Shown piece by piece: positions 36,270 to 44,520 of a stretch of 64,000 nucleotides of DNA (position 1 is its first letter; the number at the start of each line of letters is the position of its first letter). The notes under the pieces were generated by a model. It did not search any database. It worked only from the letters and a program-made list of their open reading frames with translations, and was not told the DNA's origin. The position numbers and the translations under genes were made by a program. The stretch lies in NCBI GenBank assembly GCA_964402995.1, contig CAYOEA010000007.1, positions 1-64,000 of the forward strand. Reading direction: 5' to 3'. Source of the DNA: GCA-2686295 sp964402995. GTDB lineage: Archaea; Nanobdellota; Nanobdellia; Woesearchaeales; GCA-2686295.

Positions 36270-36458
36270 ATGGGACAACAAGAAGTCTACGACTTTCTAT
36301 GCAAAAACAAAGGTAAATGGTTTACATCTAGAGAAATCTCAGAAAAATTGGGAGTTTCAATAGGTTCTGTAACTATGTCACTTAAAAAACTTAGAAAAAC
36401 AAACATAATCAAATATAAAAACACTGGAAAAAGAAACACATACCAGTACAAAGTTTAG
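36270..36458 (+). CDS. Small winged-helix DNA-binding protein
   Basis: 62 aa. WFTSREISEKLGVSIGSVTM with KKLRKTNIIKYK and a Tyr-rich wing (KNTGKRNTYQYKV) is a compact MarR/ArsR-like winged helix. GGAG lies 8-9 nt before ATG 36270. A TATA (CTTATATAG at about 36158-36166) gives a leader of about 80 nt carrying the uORF. It sits upstream of thrS but has its own terminator, so control of thrS is speculative. Confidence 0.8.
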   Translation: MGQQEVYDFLCKNKGKWFTSREISEKLGVSIGSVTMSLKKLRKTNIIKYKNTGKRNTYQYKV

Positions 36459-36489
36459 ACGAGCTCTCATCTAAAATAGTTTTTTCTTT
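36454..36489 (+). terminator. Hairpin and U-tract terminator after wHTH
   Basis: TTTAGA (36454-36459) pairs with TCTAAA (36470-36475) with loop CGAGCTCTCA, then ATAGTTTTTTCTTTTG. It overlaps the wHTH stop region. Confidence 0.55.
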
Positions 36490-36566
36490 TGTTTCTATAA
36501 GATTTTACGATACATTTTTATATTTCTAGAGATAAATATATTAAAAAAACAACATAGGTGGCATAT

Positions 36567-36647
36567 ATGAACTGTATAAATAAAACAAATACAACAACAT
36601 TCTCAACTAGTTTAACAACTACCACCACAACAACCACTACTCATTAA
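36567..36647 (+). CDS. Threonine-rich leader peptide upstream of thrS
   Basis: A 26-codon ORF, ATG 36567 to TAA 36645-36647, with AGGTGG at 36556-36561 as ribosome site and TATA-like TTTTTATATT at about 36515-36524. It contains 14 Thr codons, nine of them consecutive (codons 17-25) in mixed ACA/ACT/ACC use, so it is not a simple codon microsatellite. It ends 97 bp before thrS. This is the classic layout of a leader peptide sensing charged Thr-tRNA (compare thrL in E. coli), but in an archaeon. Translation and regulation are inference. Confidence 0.75.
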   Translation: MNCINKTNTTTFSTSLTTTTTTTTTH

Positions 36648-36676
36648 TTGTGAGACTAATTTTCTTGTACTCGCAA
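36648..36676 (+). promoter_or_regulatory. Leader hairpin between leader peptide and thrS
   Basis: TTGTGAG (36648-36654) pairs with CTCGCAA (36670-36676), one G-U pair. The upstream TCTCA at 36601-36605, inside the leader ORF, can instead pair with TGAGA at 36651-36655, so two exclusive structures are possible. No strong U-tract follows the hairpin; U-rich TTTTCTT lies in its loop. Confidence 0.4.
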
Positions 36677-36744
36677 CAAAAAACTATTAAATGACAATAC
36701 ATTAAAAAAATACAAAAAAAAGAAACCCTAAGGAGGAAATTAAT

Positions 36745-38922
36745 ATGAAATTACTATCAATTCACTCAGACTTTATCGAGTTTGAATCAAAAAAGAAAGC
36801 AATTGACTCAGCAGAAGAAATACATGATCCTAAAGACAGAATGGAAGAATGCTTAACTGCGTTTATGTCAGTTGAAAAAGTAGATGAAAATGACACTAAA
36901 GAATCAGCAAAACTTGCAGCAAAAGAAATTCTTAAAAATCTTGAACAACTTAGCGTAAAAAAAGTTATGTTATATCCTTACGCACATCTTTCTAGCGATC
37001 TTGCAAGACCAAAAGCAGCAGTTGCAGTTATGAAAGAAGTAGAAGCAATTCTAAAAGAAAATAAAGATTTAGAAATTAAAAGAGCACCTTTTGGTTGGTA
37101 TAAATCTTTCAACATTTCTTGCAAAGGACATCCTCTTTCAGAACTTTCAAGCACAATTGTTCCTGGCGAAACTAAAAAAGATAAAACTAAAGTTGTTCGT
37201 CAAGAAGAAAAATTTGTAACTAGTGATAAAAAATTAACTAAAGAACAACAAATAAAATTATCAACTGCAATCATTTTAGCTAAAGGAGTTAAAGAAATGA
37301 ATCCCGAAGTTGAAATTGGAAGCATTGGTTTTTATCATGATATGGCTTATGTTGACATTGCAGGTGCAAAACTAAAAGAAAGTGATATTAAGAAAATTCG
37401 AAAAAAAGCAAGATATAATATCAATAAAGATTTCAAATTAGAATCTGCAGATATAAAAGATTTATCAGGAAAGTTTCAAAAAGAAATTATAGCTGATCTT
37501 GGGAAAACTGCAACAGTATTCAAACTTGAAAACCTAGCATTTACTAGCATTTACCAAGAACCAGTCGTAAAATCCACTGGCGCAGTTAAAGCTTTCAAAG
37601 TGACTAATCTTGGTAGTGCGTATTGGAAAAATAGTTCTGGAAACGAACAACTTGATAGAATATATTGTGTTGGCTTTGGTTCTGAAGAAGAAATGCAAAA
37701 ATACGAAGAAGCTATGGAAGAAGCAGAAAGAAGAGACCATAAAAAACTTGGAAAAGAAATGGGTCTTTTTACATTCCATAAAGAAGCTCCAGGTATGCCA
37801 TTCTTTCATGATAAAGGAAGTTTCATTTATGATAACTTGATTGCTTACATGACTTCTGAAATGAAGAAACTAAAATATGAAATAAACAAAACTCCAATGA
37901 TTCTAAACAAAAGTCTATGGCTTCAATCAGGTCATTGGGATCATTACAGCGATAACATGTATTTCACTAAAATCGATAACCAAGATTTCGCAGTAAAACC
38001 CATGAATTGTCCGGGAAATATTTTGATCTATAAAGCAAACCACCACTCTTACAAAGAGCTTCCAATTAAAGCTGGAGAATTCGGTATTGTTCATAGACAT
38101 GAATTATCAGGAGCACTGTCAGGATTATTCAGAGTTAGAGTATTTAACCAAGATGATGCGCATGTTTTTTGTACTGAAGAACAATTAAAAGATCAAATTG
38201 TTGAACTTTTAGATCTTATAAAAACTATTTACTCAACTTTTGGTTTTGAATACACTGTTGAACTTTCAACTCGGCCTGAAAAAGCAATGGGCGATCCAAA
38301 ACTTTGGAAAAAAGCAGAAGATTCTCTTGCAGCAGCTCTTAAAGAAAGAAATTTAAAATACAAAATAAATCCTGGCGATGGAGCATTCTATGGTCCAAAG
38401 ATAGATTTCCATGTAAAAGATACTTTACAAAGAAGTTGGCAATGTGGAACTATTCAGTTGGATTTTCAAATGCCTGAAAAGTTTGAACTTTACTACGAAG
38501 GAAGCGATGCAAAAAAACATACACCAGTTATGCTTCATAGAGCAATCTATGGTTCTATTGAGCGTTTTATGGGAATTCTTGTTGAACACTTTGCAGGAAA
38601 ATTTCCTCTGTGGTTAAATCCTGTTCAATTAAAAATTCTAACTGTTGCAGACAGACATGAAGAGTTTGCAAAGAAAGTAATTATGGAACTTGAAAAGAAT
38701 AATTTCAGAATTGAACTTGATAATAGAACTGAAACTATCGGTAAAAAAGTTAGAGAAGCTCAATTAGAAAAAGTTAATTACATCTTAACTATTGGAGATA
38801 AAGAAATTGAAAAAAATTGTCTTGCAGTAAGATCAAGAGATGGAAAAACTAGATTTGAAGTTAACTTAAAAGATTTCATAGAAGAACTTCGAGAAGAAGA
38901 TTTCTTAAAACAAATCAAATAA
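36745..38922 (+). CDS. thrS: Threonyl-tRNA synthetase, archaeal type
   Basis: 725 aa; archaeal ThrRS is usually about 610-625. N-terminal archaeal editing domain (MKLLSIHSDFIEF, MLYPYAHLSSDLA, APFGWYKSFNISCKGHPLSE), a longer middle region of about 100 extra residues (near 150-270), then the catalytic core: motif 1 area, MNCPGN (zinc Cys), motif 2 FRVRVFNQDDAHVF, motif 3 MLHRAIYGSIERF, and the C-terminal anticodon-binding domain. GGAGG lies 6 nt before ATG 36745. It charges tRNA-Thr with threonine. The upstream Thr-rich leader suggests charging-dependent control. Confidence 0.95.
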   Translation: MKLLSIHSDFIEFESKKKAIDSAEEIHDPKDRMEECLTAFMSVEKVDENDTKESAKLAAKEILKNLEQLSVKKVMLYPYAHLSSDLARPKAAVAVMKEVEAILKENKDLEIKRAPFGWYKSFNISCKGHPLSELSSTIVPGETKKDKTKVVRQEEKFVTSDKKLTKEQQIKLSTAIILAKGVKEMNPEVEIGSIGFYHDMAYVDIAGAKLKESDIKKIRKKARYNINKDFKLESADIKDLSGKFQKEIIADLGKTATVFKLENLAFTSIYQEPVVKSTGAVKAFKVTNLGSAYWKNSSGNEQLDRIYCVGFGSEEEMQKYEEAMEEAERRDHKKLGKEMGLFTFHKEAPGMPFFHDKGSFIYDNLIAYMTSEMKKLKYEINKTPMILNKSLWLQSGHWDHYSDNMYFTKIDNQDFAVKPMNCPGNILIYKANHHSYKELPIKAGEFGIVHRHELSGALSGLFRVRVFNQDDAHVFCTEEQLKDQIVELLDLIKTIYSTFGFEYTVELSTRPEKAMGDPKLWKKAEDSLAAALKERNLKYKINPGDGAFYGPKIDFHVKDTLQRSWQCGTIQLDFQMPEKFELYYEGSDAKKHTPVMLHRAIYGSIERFMGILVEHFAGKFPLWLNPVQLKILTVADRHEEFAKKVIMELEKNNFRIELDNRTETIGKKVREAQLEKVNYILTIGDKEIEKNCLAVRSRDGKTRFEVNLKDFIEELREEDFLKQIK

Positions 38923-38964
38923 TTTTTCATTTTAATTTAAATTTTAATTTTGTACAATTATAAA

Positions 38965-39603
38965 ATGACTAAAATAAAAGCAATCATTTGGGATTTGGAT
39001 GGCACTGTTGCAGATAGCATGTATCTTCACACATCTGTAGAAAGTGAATTATTCAAAGAATATGGACGAGATATTCCTTACACTTATTTAATGGATAATT
39101 GTAGAGGTATTCCTTTTGAGAAAACTTTTAGAAAATTTGTGAAAGATGAATCCATAAATACAGTTGATATTCTAAAAGAAAAACACGAGATTCTATTAAA
39201 ACGCGCTAAAGGAAACATCAAAGAAATTCTTGGAGCTACAAAAATCATTAAAGAATTAAACAAACGAGGTTTTCTTCAAGCAATTGGTTCTAGTGGACAT
39301 CATGCAATAATTAAACTTGAATTAGAAGAATTAAATCTGCAAAACATTTTCAAAGTTGTTTCTTGTGTTCAAGATGTTGAACATGGAAAACCCGCACCAG
39401 ATATTTTTATTCACGCAGCAAAACAATTAAATGTCAAAGCTGAAGAATGCATAGTTATTGGTGATGGTCACAGCGATATCATTGCTGCAAAAGCTGCCAA
39501 TATGAAATCCATTGCACTAGTAGAAGATACAAATAATGATTGGCCTGCAAATCTTAAAGTTACAAAATTAGAAGATATAAATTTAGATTTCTTTAATCAG
39601 TAA
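38965..39603 (+). CDS. HAD-family phosphatase (beta-phosphoglucomutase-like)
   Basis: About 212 aa from ATG 38965 (a TTG at 38950 adds five residues). HAD motifs: IIWDLDGTVAD (DxD), IGSSGH (Thr/Ser motif II replaced by Ser), GKPAPDIF (Lys), and VIGDGHSD (GD). The cap is a helical C1 type. It probably dephosphorylates a small phosphorylated metabolite. Located right after thrS (42-bp gap). Confidence 0.9.
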   Translation: MTKIKAIIWDLDGTVADSMYLHTSVESELFKEYGRDIPYTYLMDNCRGIPFEKTFRKFVKDESINTVDILKEKHEILLKRAKGNIKEILGATKIIKELNKRGFLQAIGSSGHHAIIKLELEELNLQNIFKVVSCVQDVEHGKPAPDIFIHAAKQLNVKAEECIVIGDGHSDIIAAKAANMKSIALVEDTNNDWPANLKVTKLEDINLDFFNQ

Positions 39604-39675
39604 AACTAAATCAAAATAAAATTAACATAGATAGAAACATCTAAACAAGTTATTGAAGAAAAAAATAATAATTAA

Positions 39676-40011
39676 TTATTTCTTTTTAGTTGAGGTCTTA
39701 GTGGTTTTTACAGTTTGTGCAGTTTTAGCAGTTGTTGCAGTCTTAGCATTTGTTGCAGTCTTAGCATTTGTTGCAGTTTTAGCAATCTTTGCATTTTTAG
39801 CAGTTTTAGCAATCTTTGCAGTTTTTTCAAAAGCTTCATCATACGCATCATCATCGACATCTACTTCTTTTGCTTTTTCATCATCATCATAATAACCACT
39901 CATAAAAGCTCCTTCCTCAGGACTAATCTCATCATCTTCAACTAATACTTCTCGACTTTCATCGTTGTAAACTGATTCAAATTCGTCATTTGGATTGTCA
40001 TCTTTTGCCAT
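39676..40011 (-). CDS. Acidic-N, AKTA-repeat basic-tail protein
   Basis: 111 aa. The N-terminal half is strongly acidic (VEDDEISPEEGAF, EVDVDDDAYDEAFE), the C-terminal half a lysine/alanine/threonine repeat (TAKIAKTAKNAKIAKTA) resembling histone H1 tails. The repeat is visible in DNA as 15-bp or so units. Leaderless: TTTATATA centred about 27 bp before ATG 40011. Nucleic-acid condensation is suggested by composition; no fold is recognised. Confidence 0.75.
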   Translation of the reverse strand: MAKDDNPNDEFESVYNDESREVLVEDDEISPEEGAFMSGYYDDDEKAKEVDVDDDAYDEAFEKTAKIAKTAKNAKIAKTATNAKTATNAKTATTAKTAQTVKTTKTSTKKK

Positions 40012-40126
40012 ACTCTCATTTTCACTCAGACGATTTATATAATTTTCGCTTTCTCCACTGGCGAGTCAAACACAAGTTTTATATAGTTTCATATGTCGAT
40101 AAAATTCAAACAAAAAAGTGACAACT

Positions 40127-40309
40127 ATGCATTCATTACAAGAATCCCATTTAGAAATTATTTGTGTTAACTGTCATAAAAAACACAACCAGAATTTTGA
40201 GTCAAAATTTGACGAACACACATTACATTCACACTATAAGTCTAAGAATTGTGAACATTGCGGTTATGAGATTTTCTTTAAAACTGAAGATTGTTCAGGT
40301 AAATTATAA
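40127..40309 (+). CDS. Small zinc-finger-like protein
   Basis: 60 aa from ATG 40127 (GTG 40118 would add three residues). CVNCHKKH and CEHCGYEI form a two-knuckle zinc ribbon, with histidines in between (HTLHSHYKS). TATA (TTTATATA near 40078-40085) precedes it with a short leader. Function unknown; zinc binding is likely. Confidence 0.65.
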   Translation: MHSLQESHLEIICVNCHKKHNQNFESKFDEHTLHSHYKSKNCEHCGYEIFFKTEDCSGKL

Positions 40310-40316
40310 AATAAAT

Positions 40317-41210
40317 CTAATCATCCAGCTTAGTTACGATAATTGGTTTTTCTCCAACAATAACAGTATGTTCTGCTTGACTAATTAATCCTCCACGAAC
40401 ATCAGGCAAAGCAGGATATCCTCTAATTATACCTGCAGATTGTAATTCACGTAAACCAAACTTAACTTTGCCAATACCATGAACTCTAGATAACCATCTA
40501 GTCGTAAAAGGTAAGCCATTAAATTGTGCTATATCTTTTAAAATTAATCTTGCAAAAGTACCCCTAATAGGACGTTTTGCAGATTGCATAAAAACAGTAG
40601 GCGCTCCAGATTCATGAATCATTCCCGCACCCGCAGATGCAAAAGGTTCAATAGCAACAATTTGTCCTTCCTTTAAATTATTTGAGTTTCCATTATCATA
40701 ATTTGGCATTGAAGGATTAGTATGAACAGTATAATGTCCAACGCCATGACCTGAAAGATTTTTTACAGGAGAAAATCCGTTTGCAGAAATAATTTCTTCA
40801 ATTTTTCCTCCAATCTCACTAATTCTGACTCCAGTCTTGGCCATTTTAACAACAGTTTCAACAGCATCACGAGAAGCCCTAACAAGTTTAGCATTATCAC
40901 CTAAATCCACAGTAGTTGCATTGTCAGTCACATATCCTTCAACATGTGCACCACAATCTAACTTTACAACATCACCTTGAGCATAAACAGTTTCATCATT
41001 TTCTTCAGGACAATAATGCGCTGCAATTTCATTCCTAGAAGTTTGAGCAGGAAATGAAGGCTCACCTCCTAGTTCTTTTATTTTTGCTTCAACAGCATCA
41101 CAAACGTCAAGTAATCGAGCACCAACTTTTATAAGTTTTGCACCATGTGCTAATGCTTTCGCTGAAATAATACCTGATTCTTTATATTTTTTCAATGCAT
41201 AATCATCCAT
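40317..41210 (-). CDS. map: Methionine aminopeptidase, type II
   Basis: 297 aa. Metal ligands in order: KLDCGAHVEGYVTDNAT (two Asp), GHGVGHYTVHTNP (His), AIEPFAS (Glu), and the type II C-terminal SQAEHTVIV. Removes N-terminal methionine from nascent proteins. Size is as expected for archaeal MetAP2. Start ATG 41210. Confidence 0.95.
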   Translation of the reverse strand: MDDYALKKYKESGIISAKALAHGAKLIKVGARLLDVCDAVEAKIKELGGEPSFPAQTSRNEIAAHYCPEENDETVYAQGDVVKLDCGAHVEGYVTDNATTVDLGDNAKLVRASRDAVETVVKMAKTGVRISEIGGKIEEIISANGFSPVKNLSGHGVGHYTVHTNPSMPNYDNGNSNNLKEGQIVAIEPFASAGAGMIHESGAPTVFMQSAKRPIRGTFARLILKDIAQFNGLPFTTRWLSRVHGIGKVKFGLRELQSAGIIRGYPALPDVRGGLISQAEHTVIVGEKPIIVTKLDD

Positions 41211-41258
41211 GAATAGAGTAATTAACTAAGAATATATAAAACTTACTTAAACTAATGC

Positions 41259-41345
41259 TCAGAAAACAATACCTAAGAAAGTCATAAGAAAAATTGCAAA
41301 AAACACAACAACAATTGCAAACTGAATTAGAATTCGTCCCACCAT
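41259..41345 (-). CDS. 28-aa hydrophobic microprotein
   Basis: ATG 41345 to TGA 41259. The product is essentially one membrane helix (LIQFAIVVVFFAIFLM). GGT lies upstream and the ORF begins 10 bp after the signal peptidase stop, in the same direction, so it could be co-expressed. Short enough to be chance; reported with low confidence. Confidence 0.4.
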   Translation of the reverse strand: MVGRILIQFAIVVVFFAIFLMTFLGIVF

Positions 41346-41354
41346 TTTTTTACC

Positions 41355-41921
41355 TTAATATATTATTGCAATAGTTACAGAAGTAATTTGTTCAAATAGA
41401 ACTTTATCAGGATCACTAGTTGGATTATTATCGCCTTTCATAATAAAATAAATTCCATTCTCATCTTGACCTTTGTACGCGATTCTATGTATGATTCTGC
41501 CATTTTCTGGATGAATATATGATACTATATCCCCAACTTTCAAGTCATCAGGACTTTCAGGTTTTATTTGAATTGCATTTGCTGTTTCATCTAAAACAGG
41601 ATCCATAGAATTAGTATTAGTAAATGATGCCCACTGTGCATCTTTAATATCCAAAACTATTCTATCTGAAAATACGTCAATTTGATAAGCTTTTACCCAA
41701 TTAGAAGGTGAAGCTCTCTCAACTGCAGAATCAAAATTTAAAGGATTCAGTATATCTACAAATTCATTAGTTGTTTGCTTTATAATTTGCCCAGTCGGAA
41801 TATTAGAATCTAAATCAATCTGAGACAGTACAGATCCAAATAGAGCTCCCGTAACAAAAATCCCCACAACCCCAAAGATTCTAGTGATTTTCTTAATATT
41901 CATGAAAAGTTTAATACTCAT
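41355..41921 (-). CDS. Signal peptidase I-like protein (S26B/Sec11 type) under operator B
   Basis: 188 aa from ATG 41921; ATG 41933 is in frame but the TATA centre lies 27-28 bp from 41921. An N-terminal membrane segment (IFGVVGIFVTGALFGSVL) is followed by an extracytoplasmic catalytic domain: TNSMDP (nucleophile Ser), RIIHRI (His, as in archaeal Ser-His enzymes), MKGDNNPTSDPDKV (Asp). Cleaves signal peptides at the outer membrane face. Membership in the palindrome regulon suggests export processing of co-regulated surface proteins. Confidence 0.85.
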   Translation of the reverse strand: MSIKLFMNIKKITRIFGVVGIFVTGALFGSVLSQIDLDSNIPTGQIIKQTTNEFVDILNPLNFDSAVERASPSNWVKAYQIDVFSDRIVLDIKDAQWASFTNTNSMDPVLDETANAIQIKPESPDDLKVGDIVSYIHPENGRIIHRIAYKGQDENGIYFIMKGDNNPTSDPDKVLFEQITSVTIAIIY

Positions 41922-41944
41922 AAGTAGTAACATGTATTAAATCA

Positions 41945-41985
41945 TATATAAATGTTTCGTTTATTTACCACTGAACAGTGAAAAT
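41945..41985 (-). promoter_or_regulatory. Operator B with BRE/TATA
   Basis: Near-palindrome at 41965-41985 (TTACCACT-N4-CAGTGA type), 5 bp, CGAAACA, TATA TTTATATA (41945-41952), then ATG 41921. Near-identical to operator A from TATA through TTACCACT. Confidence 0.75.
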
Positions 41986-42011
41986 GCATTAAATTTATCA
42001 AATAAAAGAAT

Positions 42012-43055
42012 TTATTGAAGATGAAAAGCATCAGAACCTAAATCATACTTAGTCCTAACAGAATCAGGAATATTTAAGAGTAAAGAAGGAGCAGGATTTT
42101 TAACGCCAAAATTATTTCGTTCCAAAAATAAAGAACCATATTGTTGTTTAGTAACATAAATCTTTTCATCAAAATCAACATCATCATTTCTCACAACATA
42201 AGAAAATAAATTAGGAATTGAATTATCAAATAAATCATCAAAAAGATATGCCAATTCTGAACCATCATTCCAATCAAAAGAATCAACTAATTCATGATCA
42301 ATAGTAGTCACTTCAAAAGTTTCGTCTGAGCCAATATCAACATCTACAGGAATAAAAGAAAATTTTACTAATTTCAAATAATCTTTGTCCTTAATAAAAG
42401 CATAAACATTTTTTTCATTATAAATGCTCATATTAAGAGAATAAAATGAAATAGAATCAGAAGAATCGAGCCAAGATCTAAACTGATAATGTGGAACTGC
42501 CAAATCAGCCAAACCAGCAATATAATCTAAACGCTCAACAAGTTCACGCCCATTACGTTTGTCAACTAATAAATCAATACACTCATCTCGTTTAGAAAGA
42601 AGTGCAGAATTTGAAGATAAGGCATAATCCCCGGTCGTCTTCATATAATCAAAAGATTCATCTTCAAAATCAGTCAAGAAATGCAATTCTTCTTCAGAAA
42701 GTTTAATTCTATTTCTAAAAAAACGATTTGCTAATTGACCTAACTTAAGACCTGCAAAACCCGAAAATACAGATAAAGCAGAATATTGAAATGAGTTAAT
42801 AGAAGATAAATTAAGAGATATATCTTTAACGAAATGCATCATACCAATACCTAAAGGAATTGTTGAATCATTTTGATTTGTAGATTTTAAAAAAGATGCA
42901 GAGTTAGAATGTTTAATTCCAAACTCTCGCTGCACGTTCTTGTTATAACGAGCTGTATCTTTAACAATACCATAATTTTTGTCTAAATAAGTCCCAGCAC
43001 CAAAACCCATAATAAAACTAGTCACTGCATCACCAATTAAATATTCTAATTCCAT
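42012..43055 (-). CDS. Membrane-anchored unknown protein (paralogue of the next gene)
   Basis: 347 aa from ATG 43055, which lies 27-28 bp after a TTTAAAAG box; upstream in-frame ATG 43124 is less likely. Two N-terminal hydrophobic segments (FIMGFGAG, ALSVFSGFAGLKLGQL) surround a polar loop; then a long soluble region. LGQLANRFFRNRIKL followed by acidic helix and MKTTGDY parallels LGTLIGRGFSEFKRSKISL in the next gene, so they are tandem paralogues. No known domain. Perhaps an envelope-associated protein. Confidence 0.65.
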   Translation of the reverse strand: MELEYLIGDAVTSFIMGFGAGTYLDKNYGIVKDTARYNKNVQREFGIKHSNSASFLKSTNQNDSTIPLGIGMMHFVKDISLNLSSINSFQYSALSVFSGFAGLKLGQLANRFFRNRIKLSEEELHFLTDFEDESFDYMKTTGDYALSSNSALLSKRDECIDLLVDKRNGRELVERLDYIAGLADLAVPHYQFRSWLDSSDSISFYSLNMSIYNEKNVYAFIKDKDYLKLVKFSFIPVDVDIGSDETFEVTTIDHELVDSFDWNDGSELAYLFDDLFDNSIPNLFSYVVRNDDVDFDEKIYVTKQQYGSLFLERNNFGVKNPAPSLLLNIPDSVRTKYDLGSDAFHLQ

Positions 43056-43198
43056 TAAAGTTTGGGAACTTAAAGTTTCTTTTAAACATTTAGGGAAAAT
43101 AATAAAACAAAAAAATAAAATCAAAACAATAAGTTAATTGTAAAAGCCAAGAAATAAATTAACATCAACTACACCCAATCATGATTTCAAAAAAAGAA

Positions 43199-44179
43199 TT
43201 AATTATTCGACAAATCCCCAGACATAACATTTCCTTCTTTATGTGCTTTATACATAAAATAAGTTTTCATAGAAGCATCAGCGATAGGTACGTCCTTTGG
43301 AACTAATGATAAAACAACATCAGTAAATTTATATTTTGAACTAATACGTTTTGCAATATAATCTAAATCTCCACCCCAATCTAATTTTTCAGTTGCCACA
43401 TCTAAAGTCATAACTCCAGACATAAAGTTCTTAAAAAGAGGAGATATATCATTAGGCAAATCTCCAAATATATTAGGAATAGCATAAGTTACAGAATAAA
43501 GATCATCACCAGAAATAATTAAAGATTCAACATCTCGCTCACCTTCACTTGTCACAAAAGCTAAACCAGCATGATCAGGTTTAGCAGATACTTGTTTCAC
43601 TAAATTCTCCGCCAAATGATAAAATCGACCTTCATCCATGGCAGTTGTTAAATCATAAGTAAATTTTTTTAATAACTCAGGATTCTTTTTGTTAATAAGA
43701 TAATCTGAAACCGATCTAAGTTCAGCATCGTACCAACCGGCATTTTGCGGAGCGTTACCATTTAATTTAGTATAATTCTTAAAAGATCCAACCAAAGAGT
43801 CAACTCTATTTTGCTCATCCTTAGTTAAAGAGATTTTACTTCGTTTAAACTCACTAAAACCACGACCAATAAGAGTGCCAAGATAAAATGACATCCCACT
43901 AGTTAAACCAAAACCTAAAGTTCTATCATCTGCAAGAATTTTTACTGCAAGACCATCAGCAACTGCAAGTAATTCATTAACAAAATATTTCTTCTTAATC
44001 TTAGGAACAGATTTAGAATTTGAATCCACCTCGTCACCGAAAAACTCAGAGCTTAACTCAGTAACTAAATTACTAACGTCACCTTTATATTCGGTACGTT
44101 GATTAAAATTATAACCTTGTCCAAATCCTAACCCTAAGCTAGCAATTGAAACACCCATTAACCATTCTAAGTTTTCCAT
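43199..44179 (-). CDS. Membrane-anchored unknown protein (tandem paralogue)
   Basis: 326 aa, ATG 44179 with AGGGA upstream. ASLGLGFGQGYNFN and SGMSFYLGTLIGRGFSEF are the two membrane-like segments, then a soluble domain. It shares layout with the product of 42012-43055. It lies 10 bp after the 66-aa membrane gene, with which it is probably co-transcribed. Function unknown. Confidence 0.65.
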   Translation of the reverse strand: MENLEWLMGVSIASLGLGFGQGYNFNQRTEYKGDVSNLVTELSSEFFGDEVDSNSKSVPKIKKKYFVNELLAVADGLAVKILADDRTLGFGLTSGMSFYLGTLIGRGFSEFKRSKISLTKDEQNRVDSLVGSFKNYTKLNGNAPQNAGWYDAELRSVSDYLINKKNPELLKKFTYDLTTAMDEGRFYHLAENLVKQVSAKPDHAGLAFVTSEGERDVESLIISGDDLYSVTYAIPNIFGDLPNDISPLFKNFMSGVMTLDVATEKLDWGGDLDYIAKRISSKYKFTDVVLSLVPKDVPIADASMKTYFMYKAHKEGNVMSGDLSNN

Positions 44180-44188
44180 TTTAAATCC

Positions 44189-44389
44189 CTACATCAATAA
44201 TAATCCTTTTTTATCATTTAATCGTTTAATATCATAATCAATTAATTTTGTTATTAACCAAATTATTCCAGCTAATACAAAAGCTAACAAACCAAGTATA
44301 ATATTCTCAATTCCAAGCCCCGACTTTCTAAAAATCACCCCAGTATATTTAGGAGAAATTCTTTCTATCGCTTGTTTGCCTAGTTTCAC
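44189..44389 (-). CDS. Small single-span membrane protein
   Basis: 66 aa starting at GTG 44389, supported by AGGGAG six nt upstream; the longer frame to 44437 would run into the terminator hairpin. One central membrane helix (IILGLLAFVLAGIIWLITK) lies between a basic N-terminus and a charged C-terminus. First gene of the 44389-43199 pair. Function unknown. Confidence 0.65.
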   Translation of the reverse strand: MKLGKQAIERISPKYTGVIFRKSGLGIENIILGLLAFVLAGIIWLITKLIDYDIKRLNDKKGLLLM

Positions 44390-44424
44390 AGTCAACTCCC
44401 TATTTAAATTACAAAAAGTTGAAT

Positions 44425-44480
44425 AATAAAAAATCAAGAGCTCAAAGAATAATTAACCGGAGTCAAAAACTCTTTGAGCT
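44425..44480 (-). terminator. Hairpin and U-tract terminator of the 44521-45372 gene
   Basis: On the minus strand AGCTCAAAGA (44480-44471) pairs with TCTTTGAGCT (44448-44439) around a 22-base loop, followed by TTGATTTTTTATT. Confidence 0.65.
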
Positions 44481-44520
44481 AATGATTAAAGTGACAACTT
44501 TAACATAAAATAGAAAAAAA

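Noticed and set aside
39653..39945. Plus-strand open frames opposite the AKTA protein
   Set aside because: Low-complexity antisense of the repeat tail, no promoter or ribosome site.
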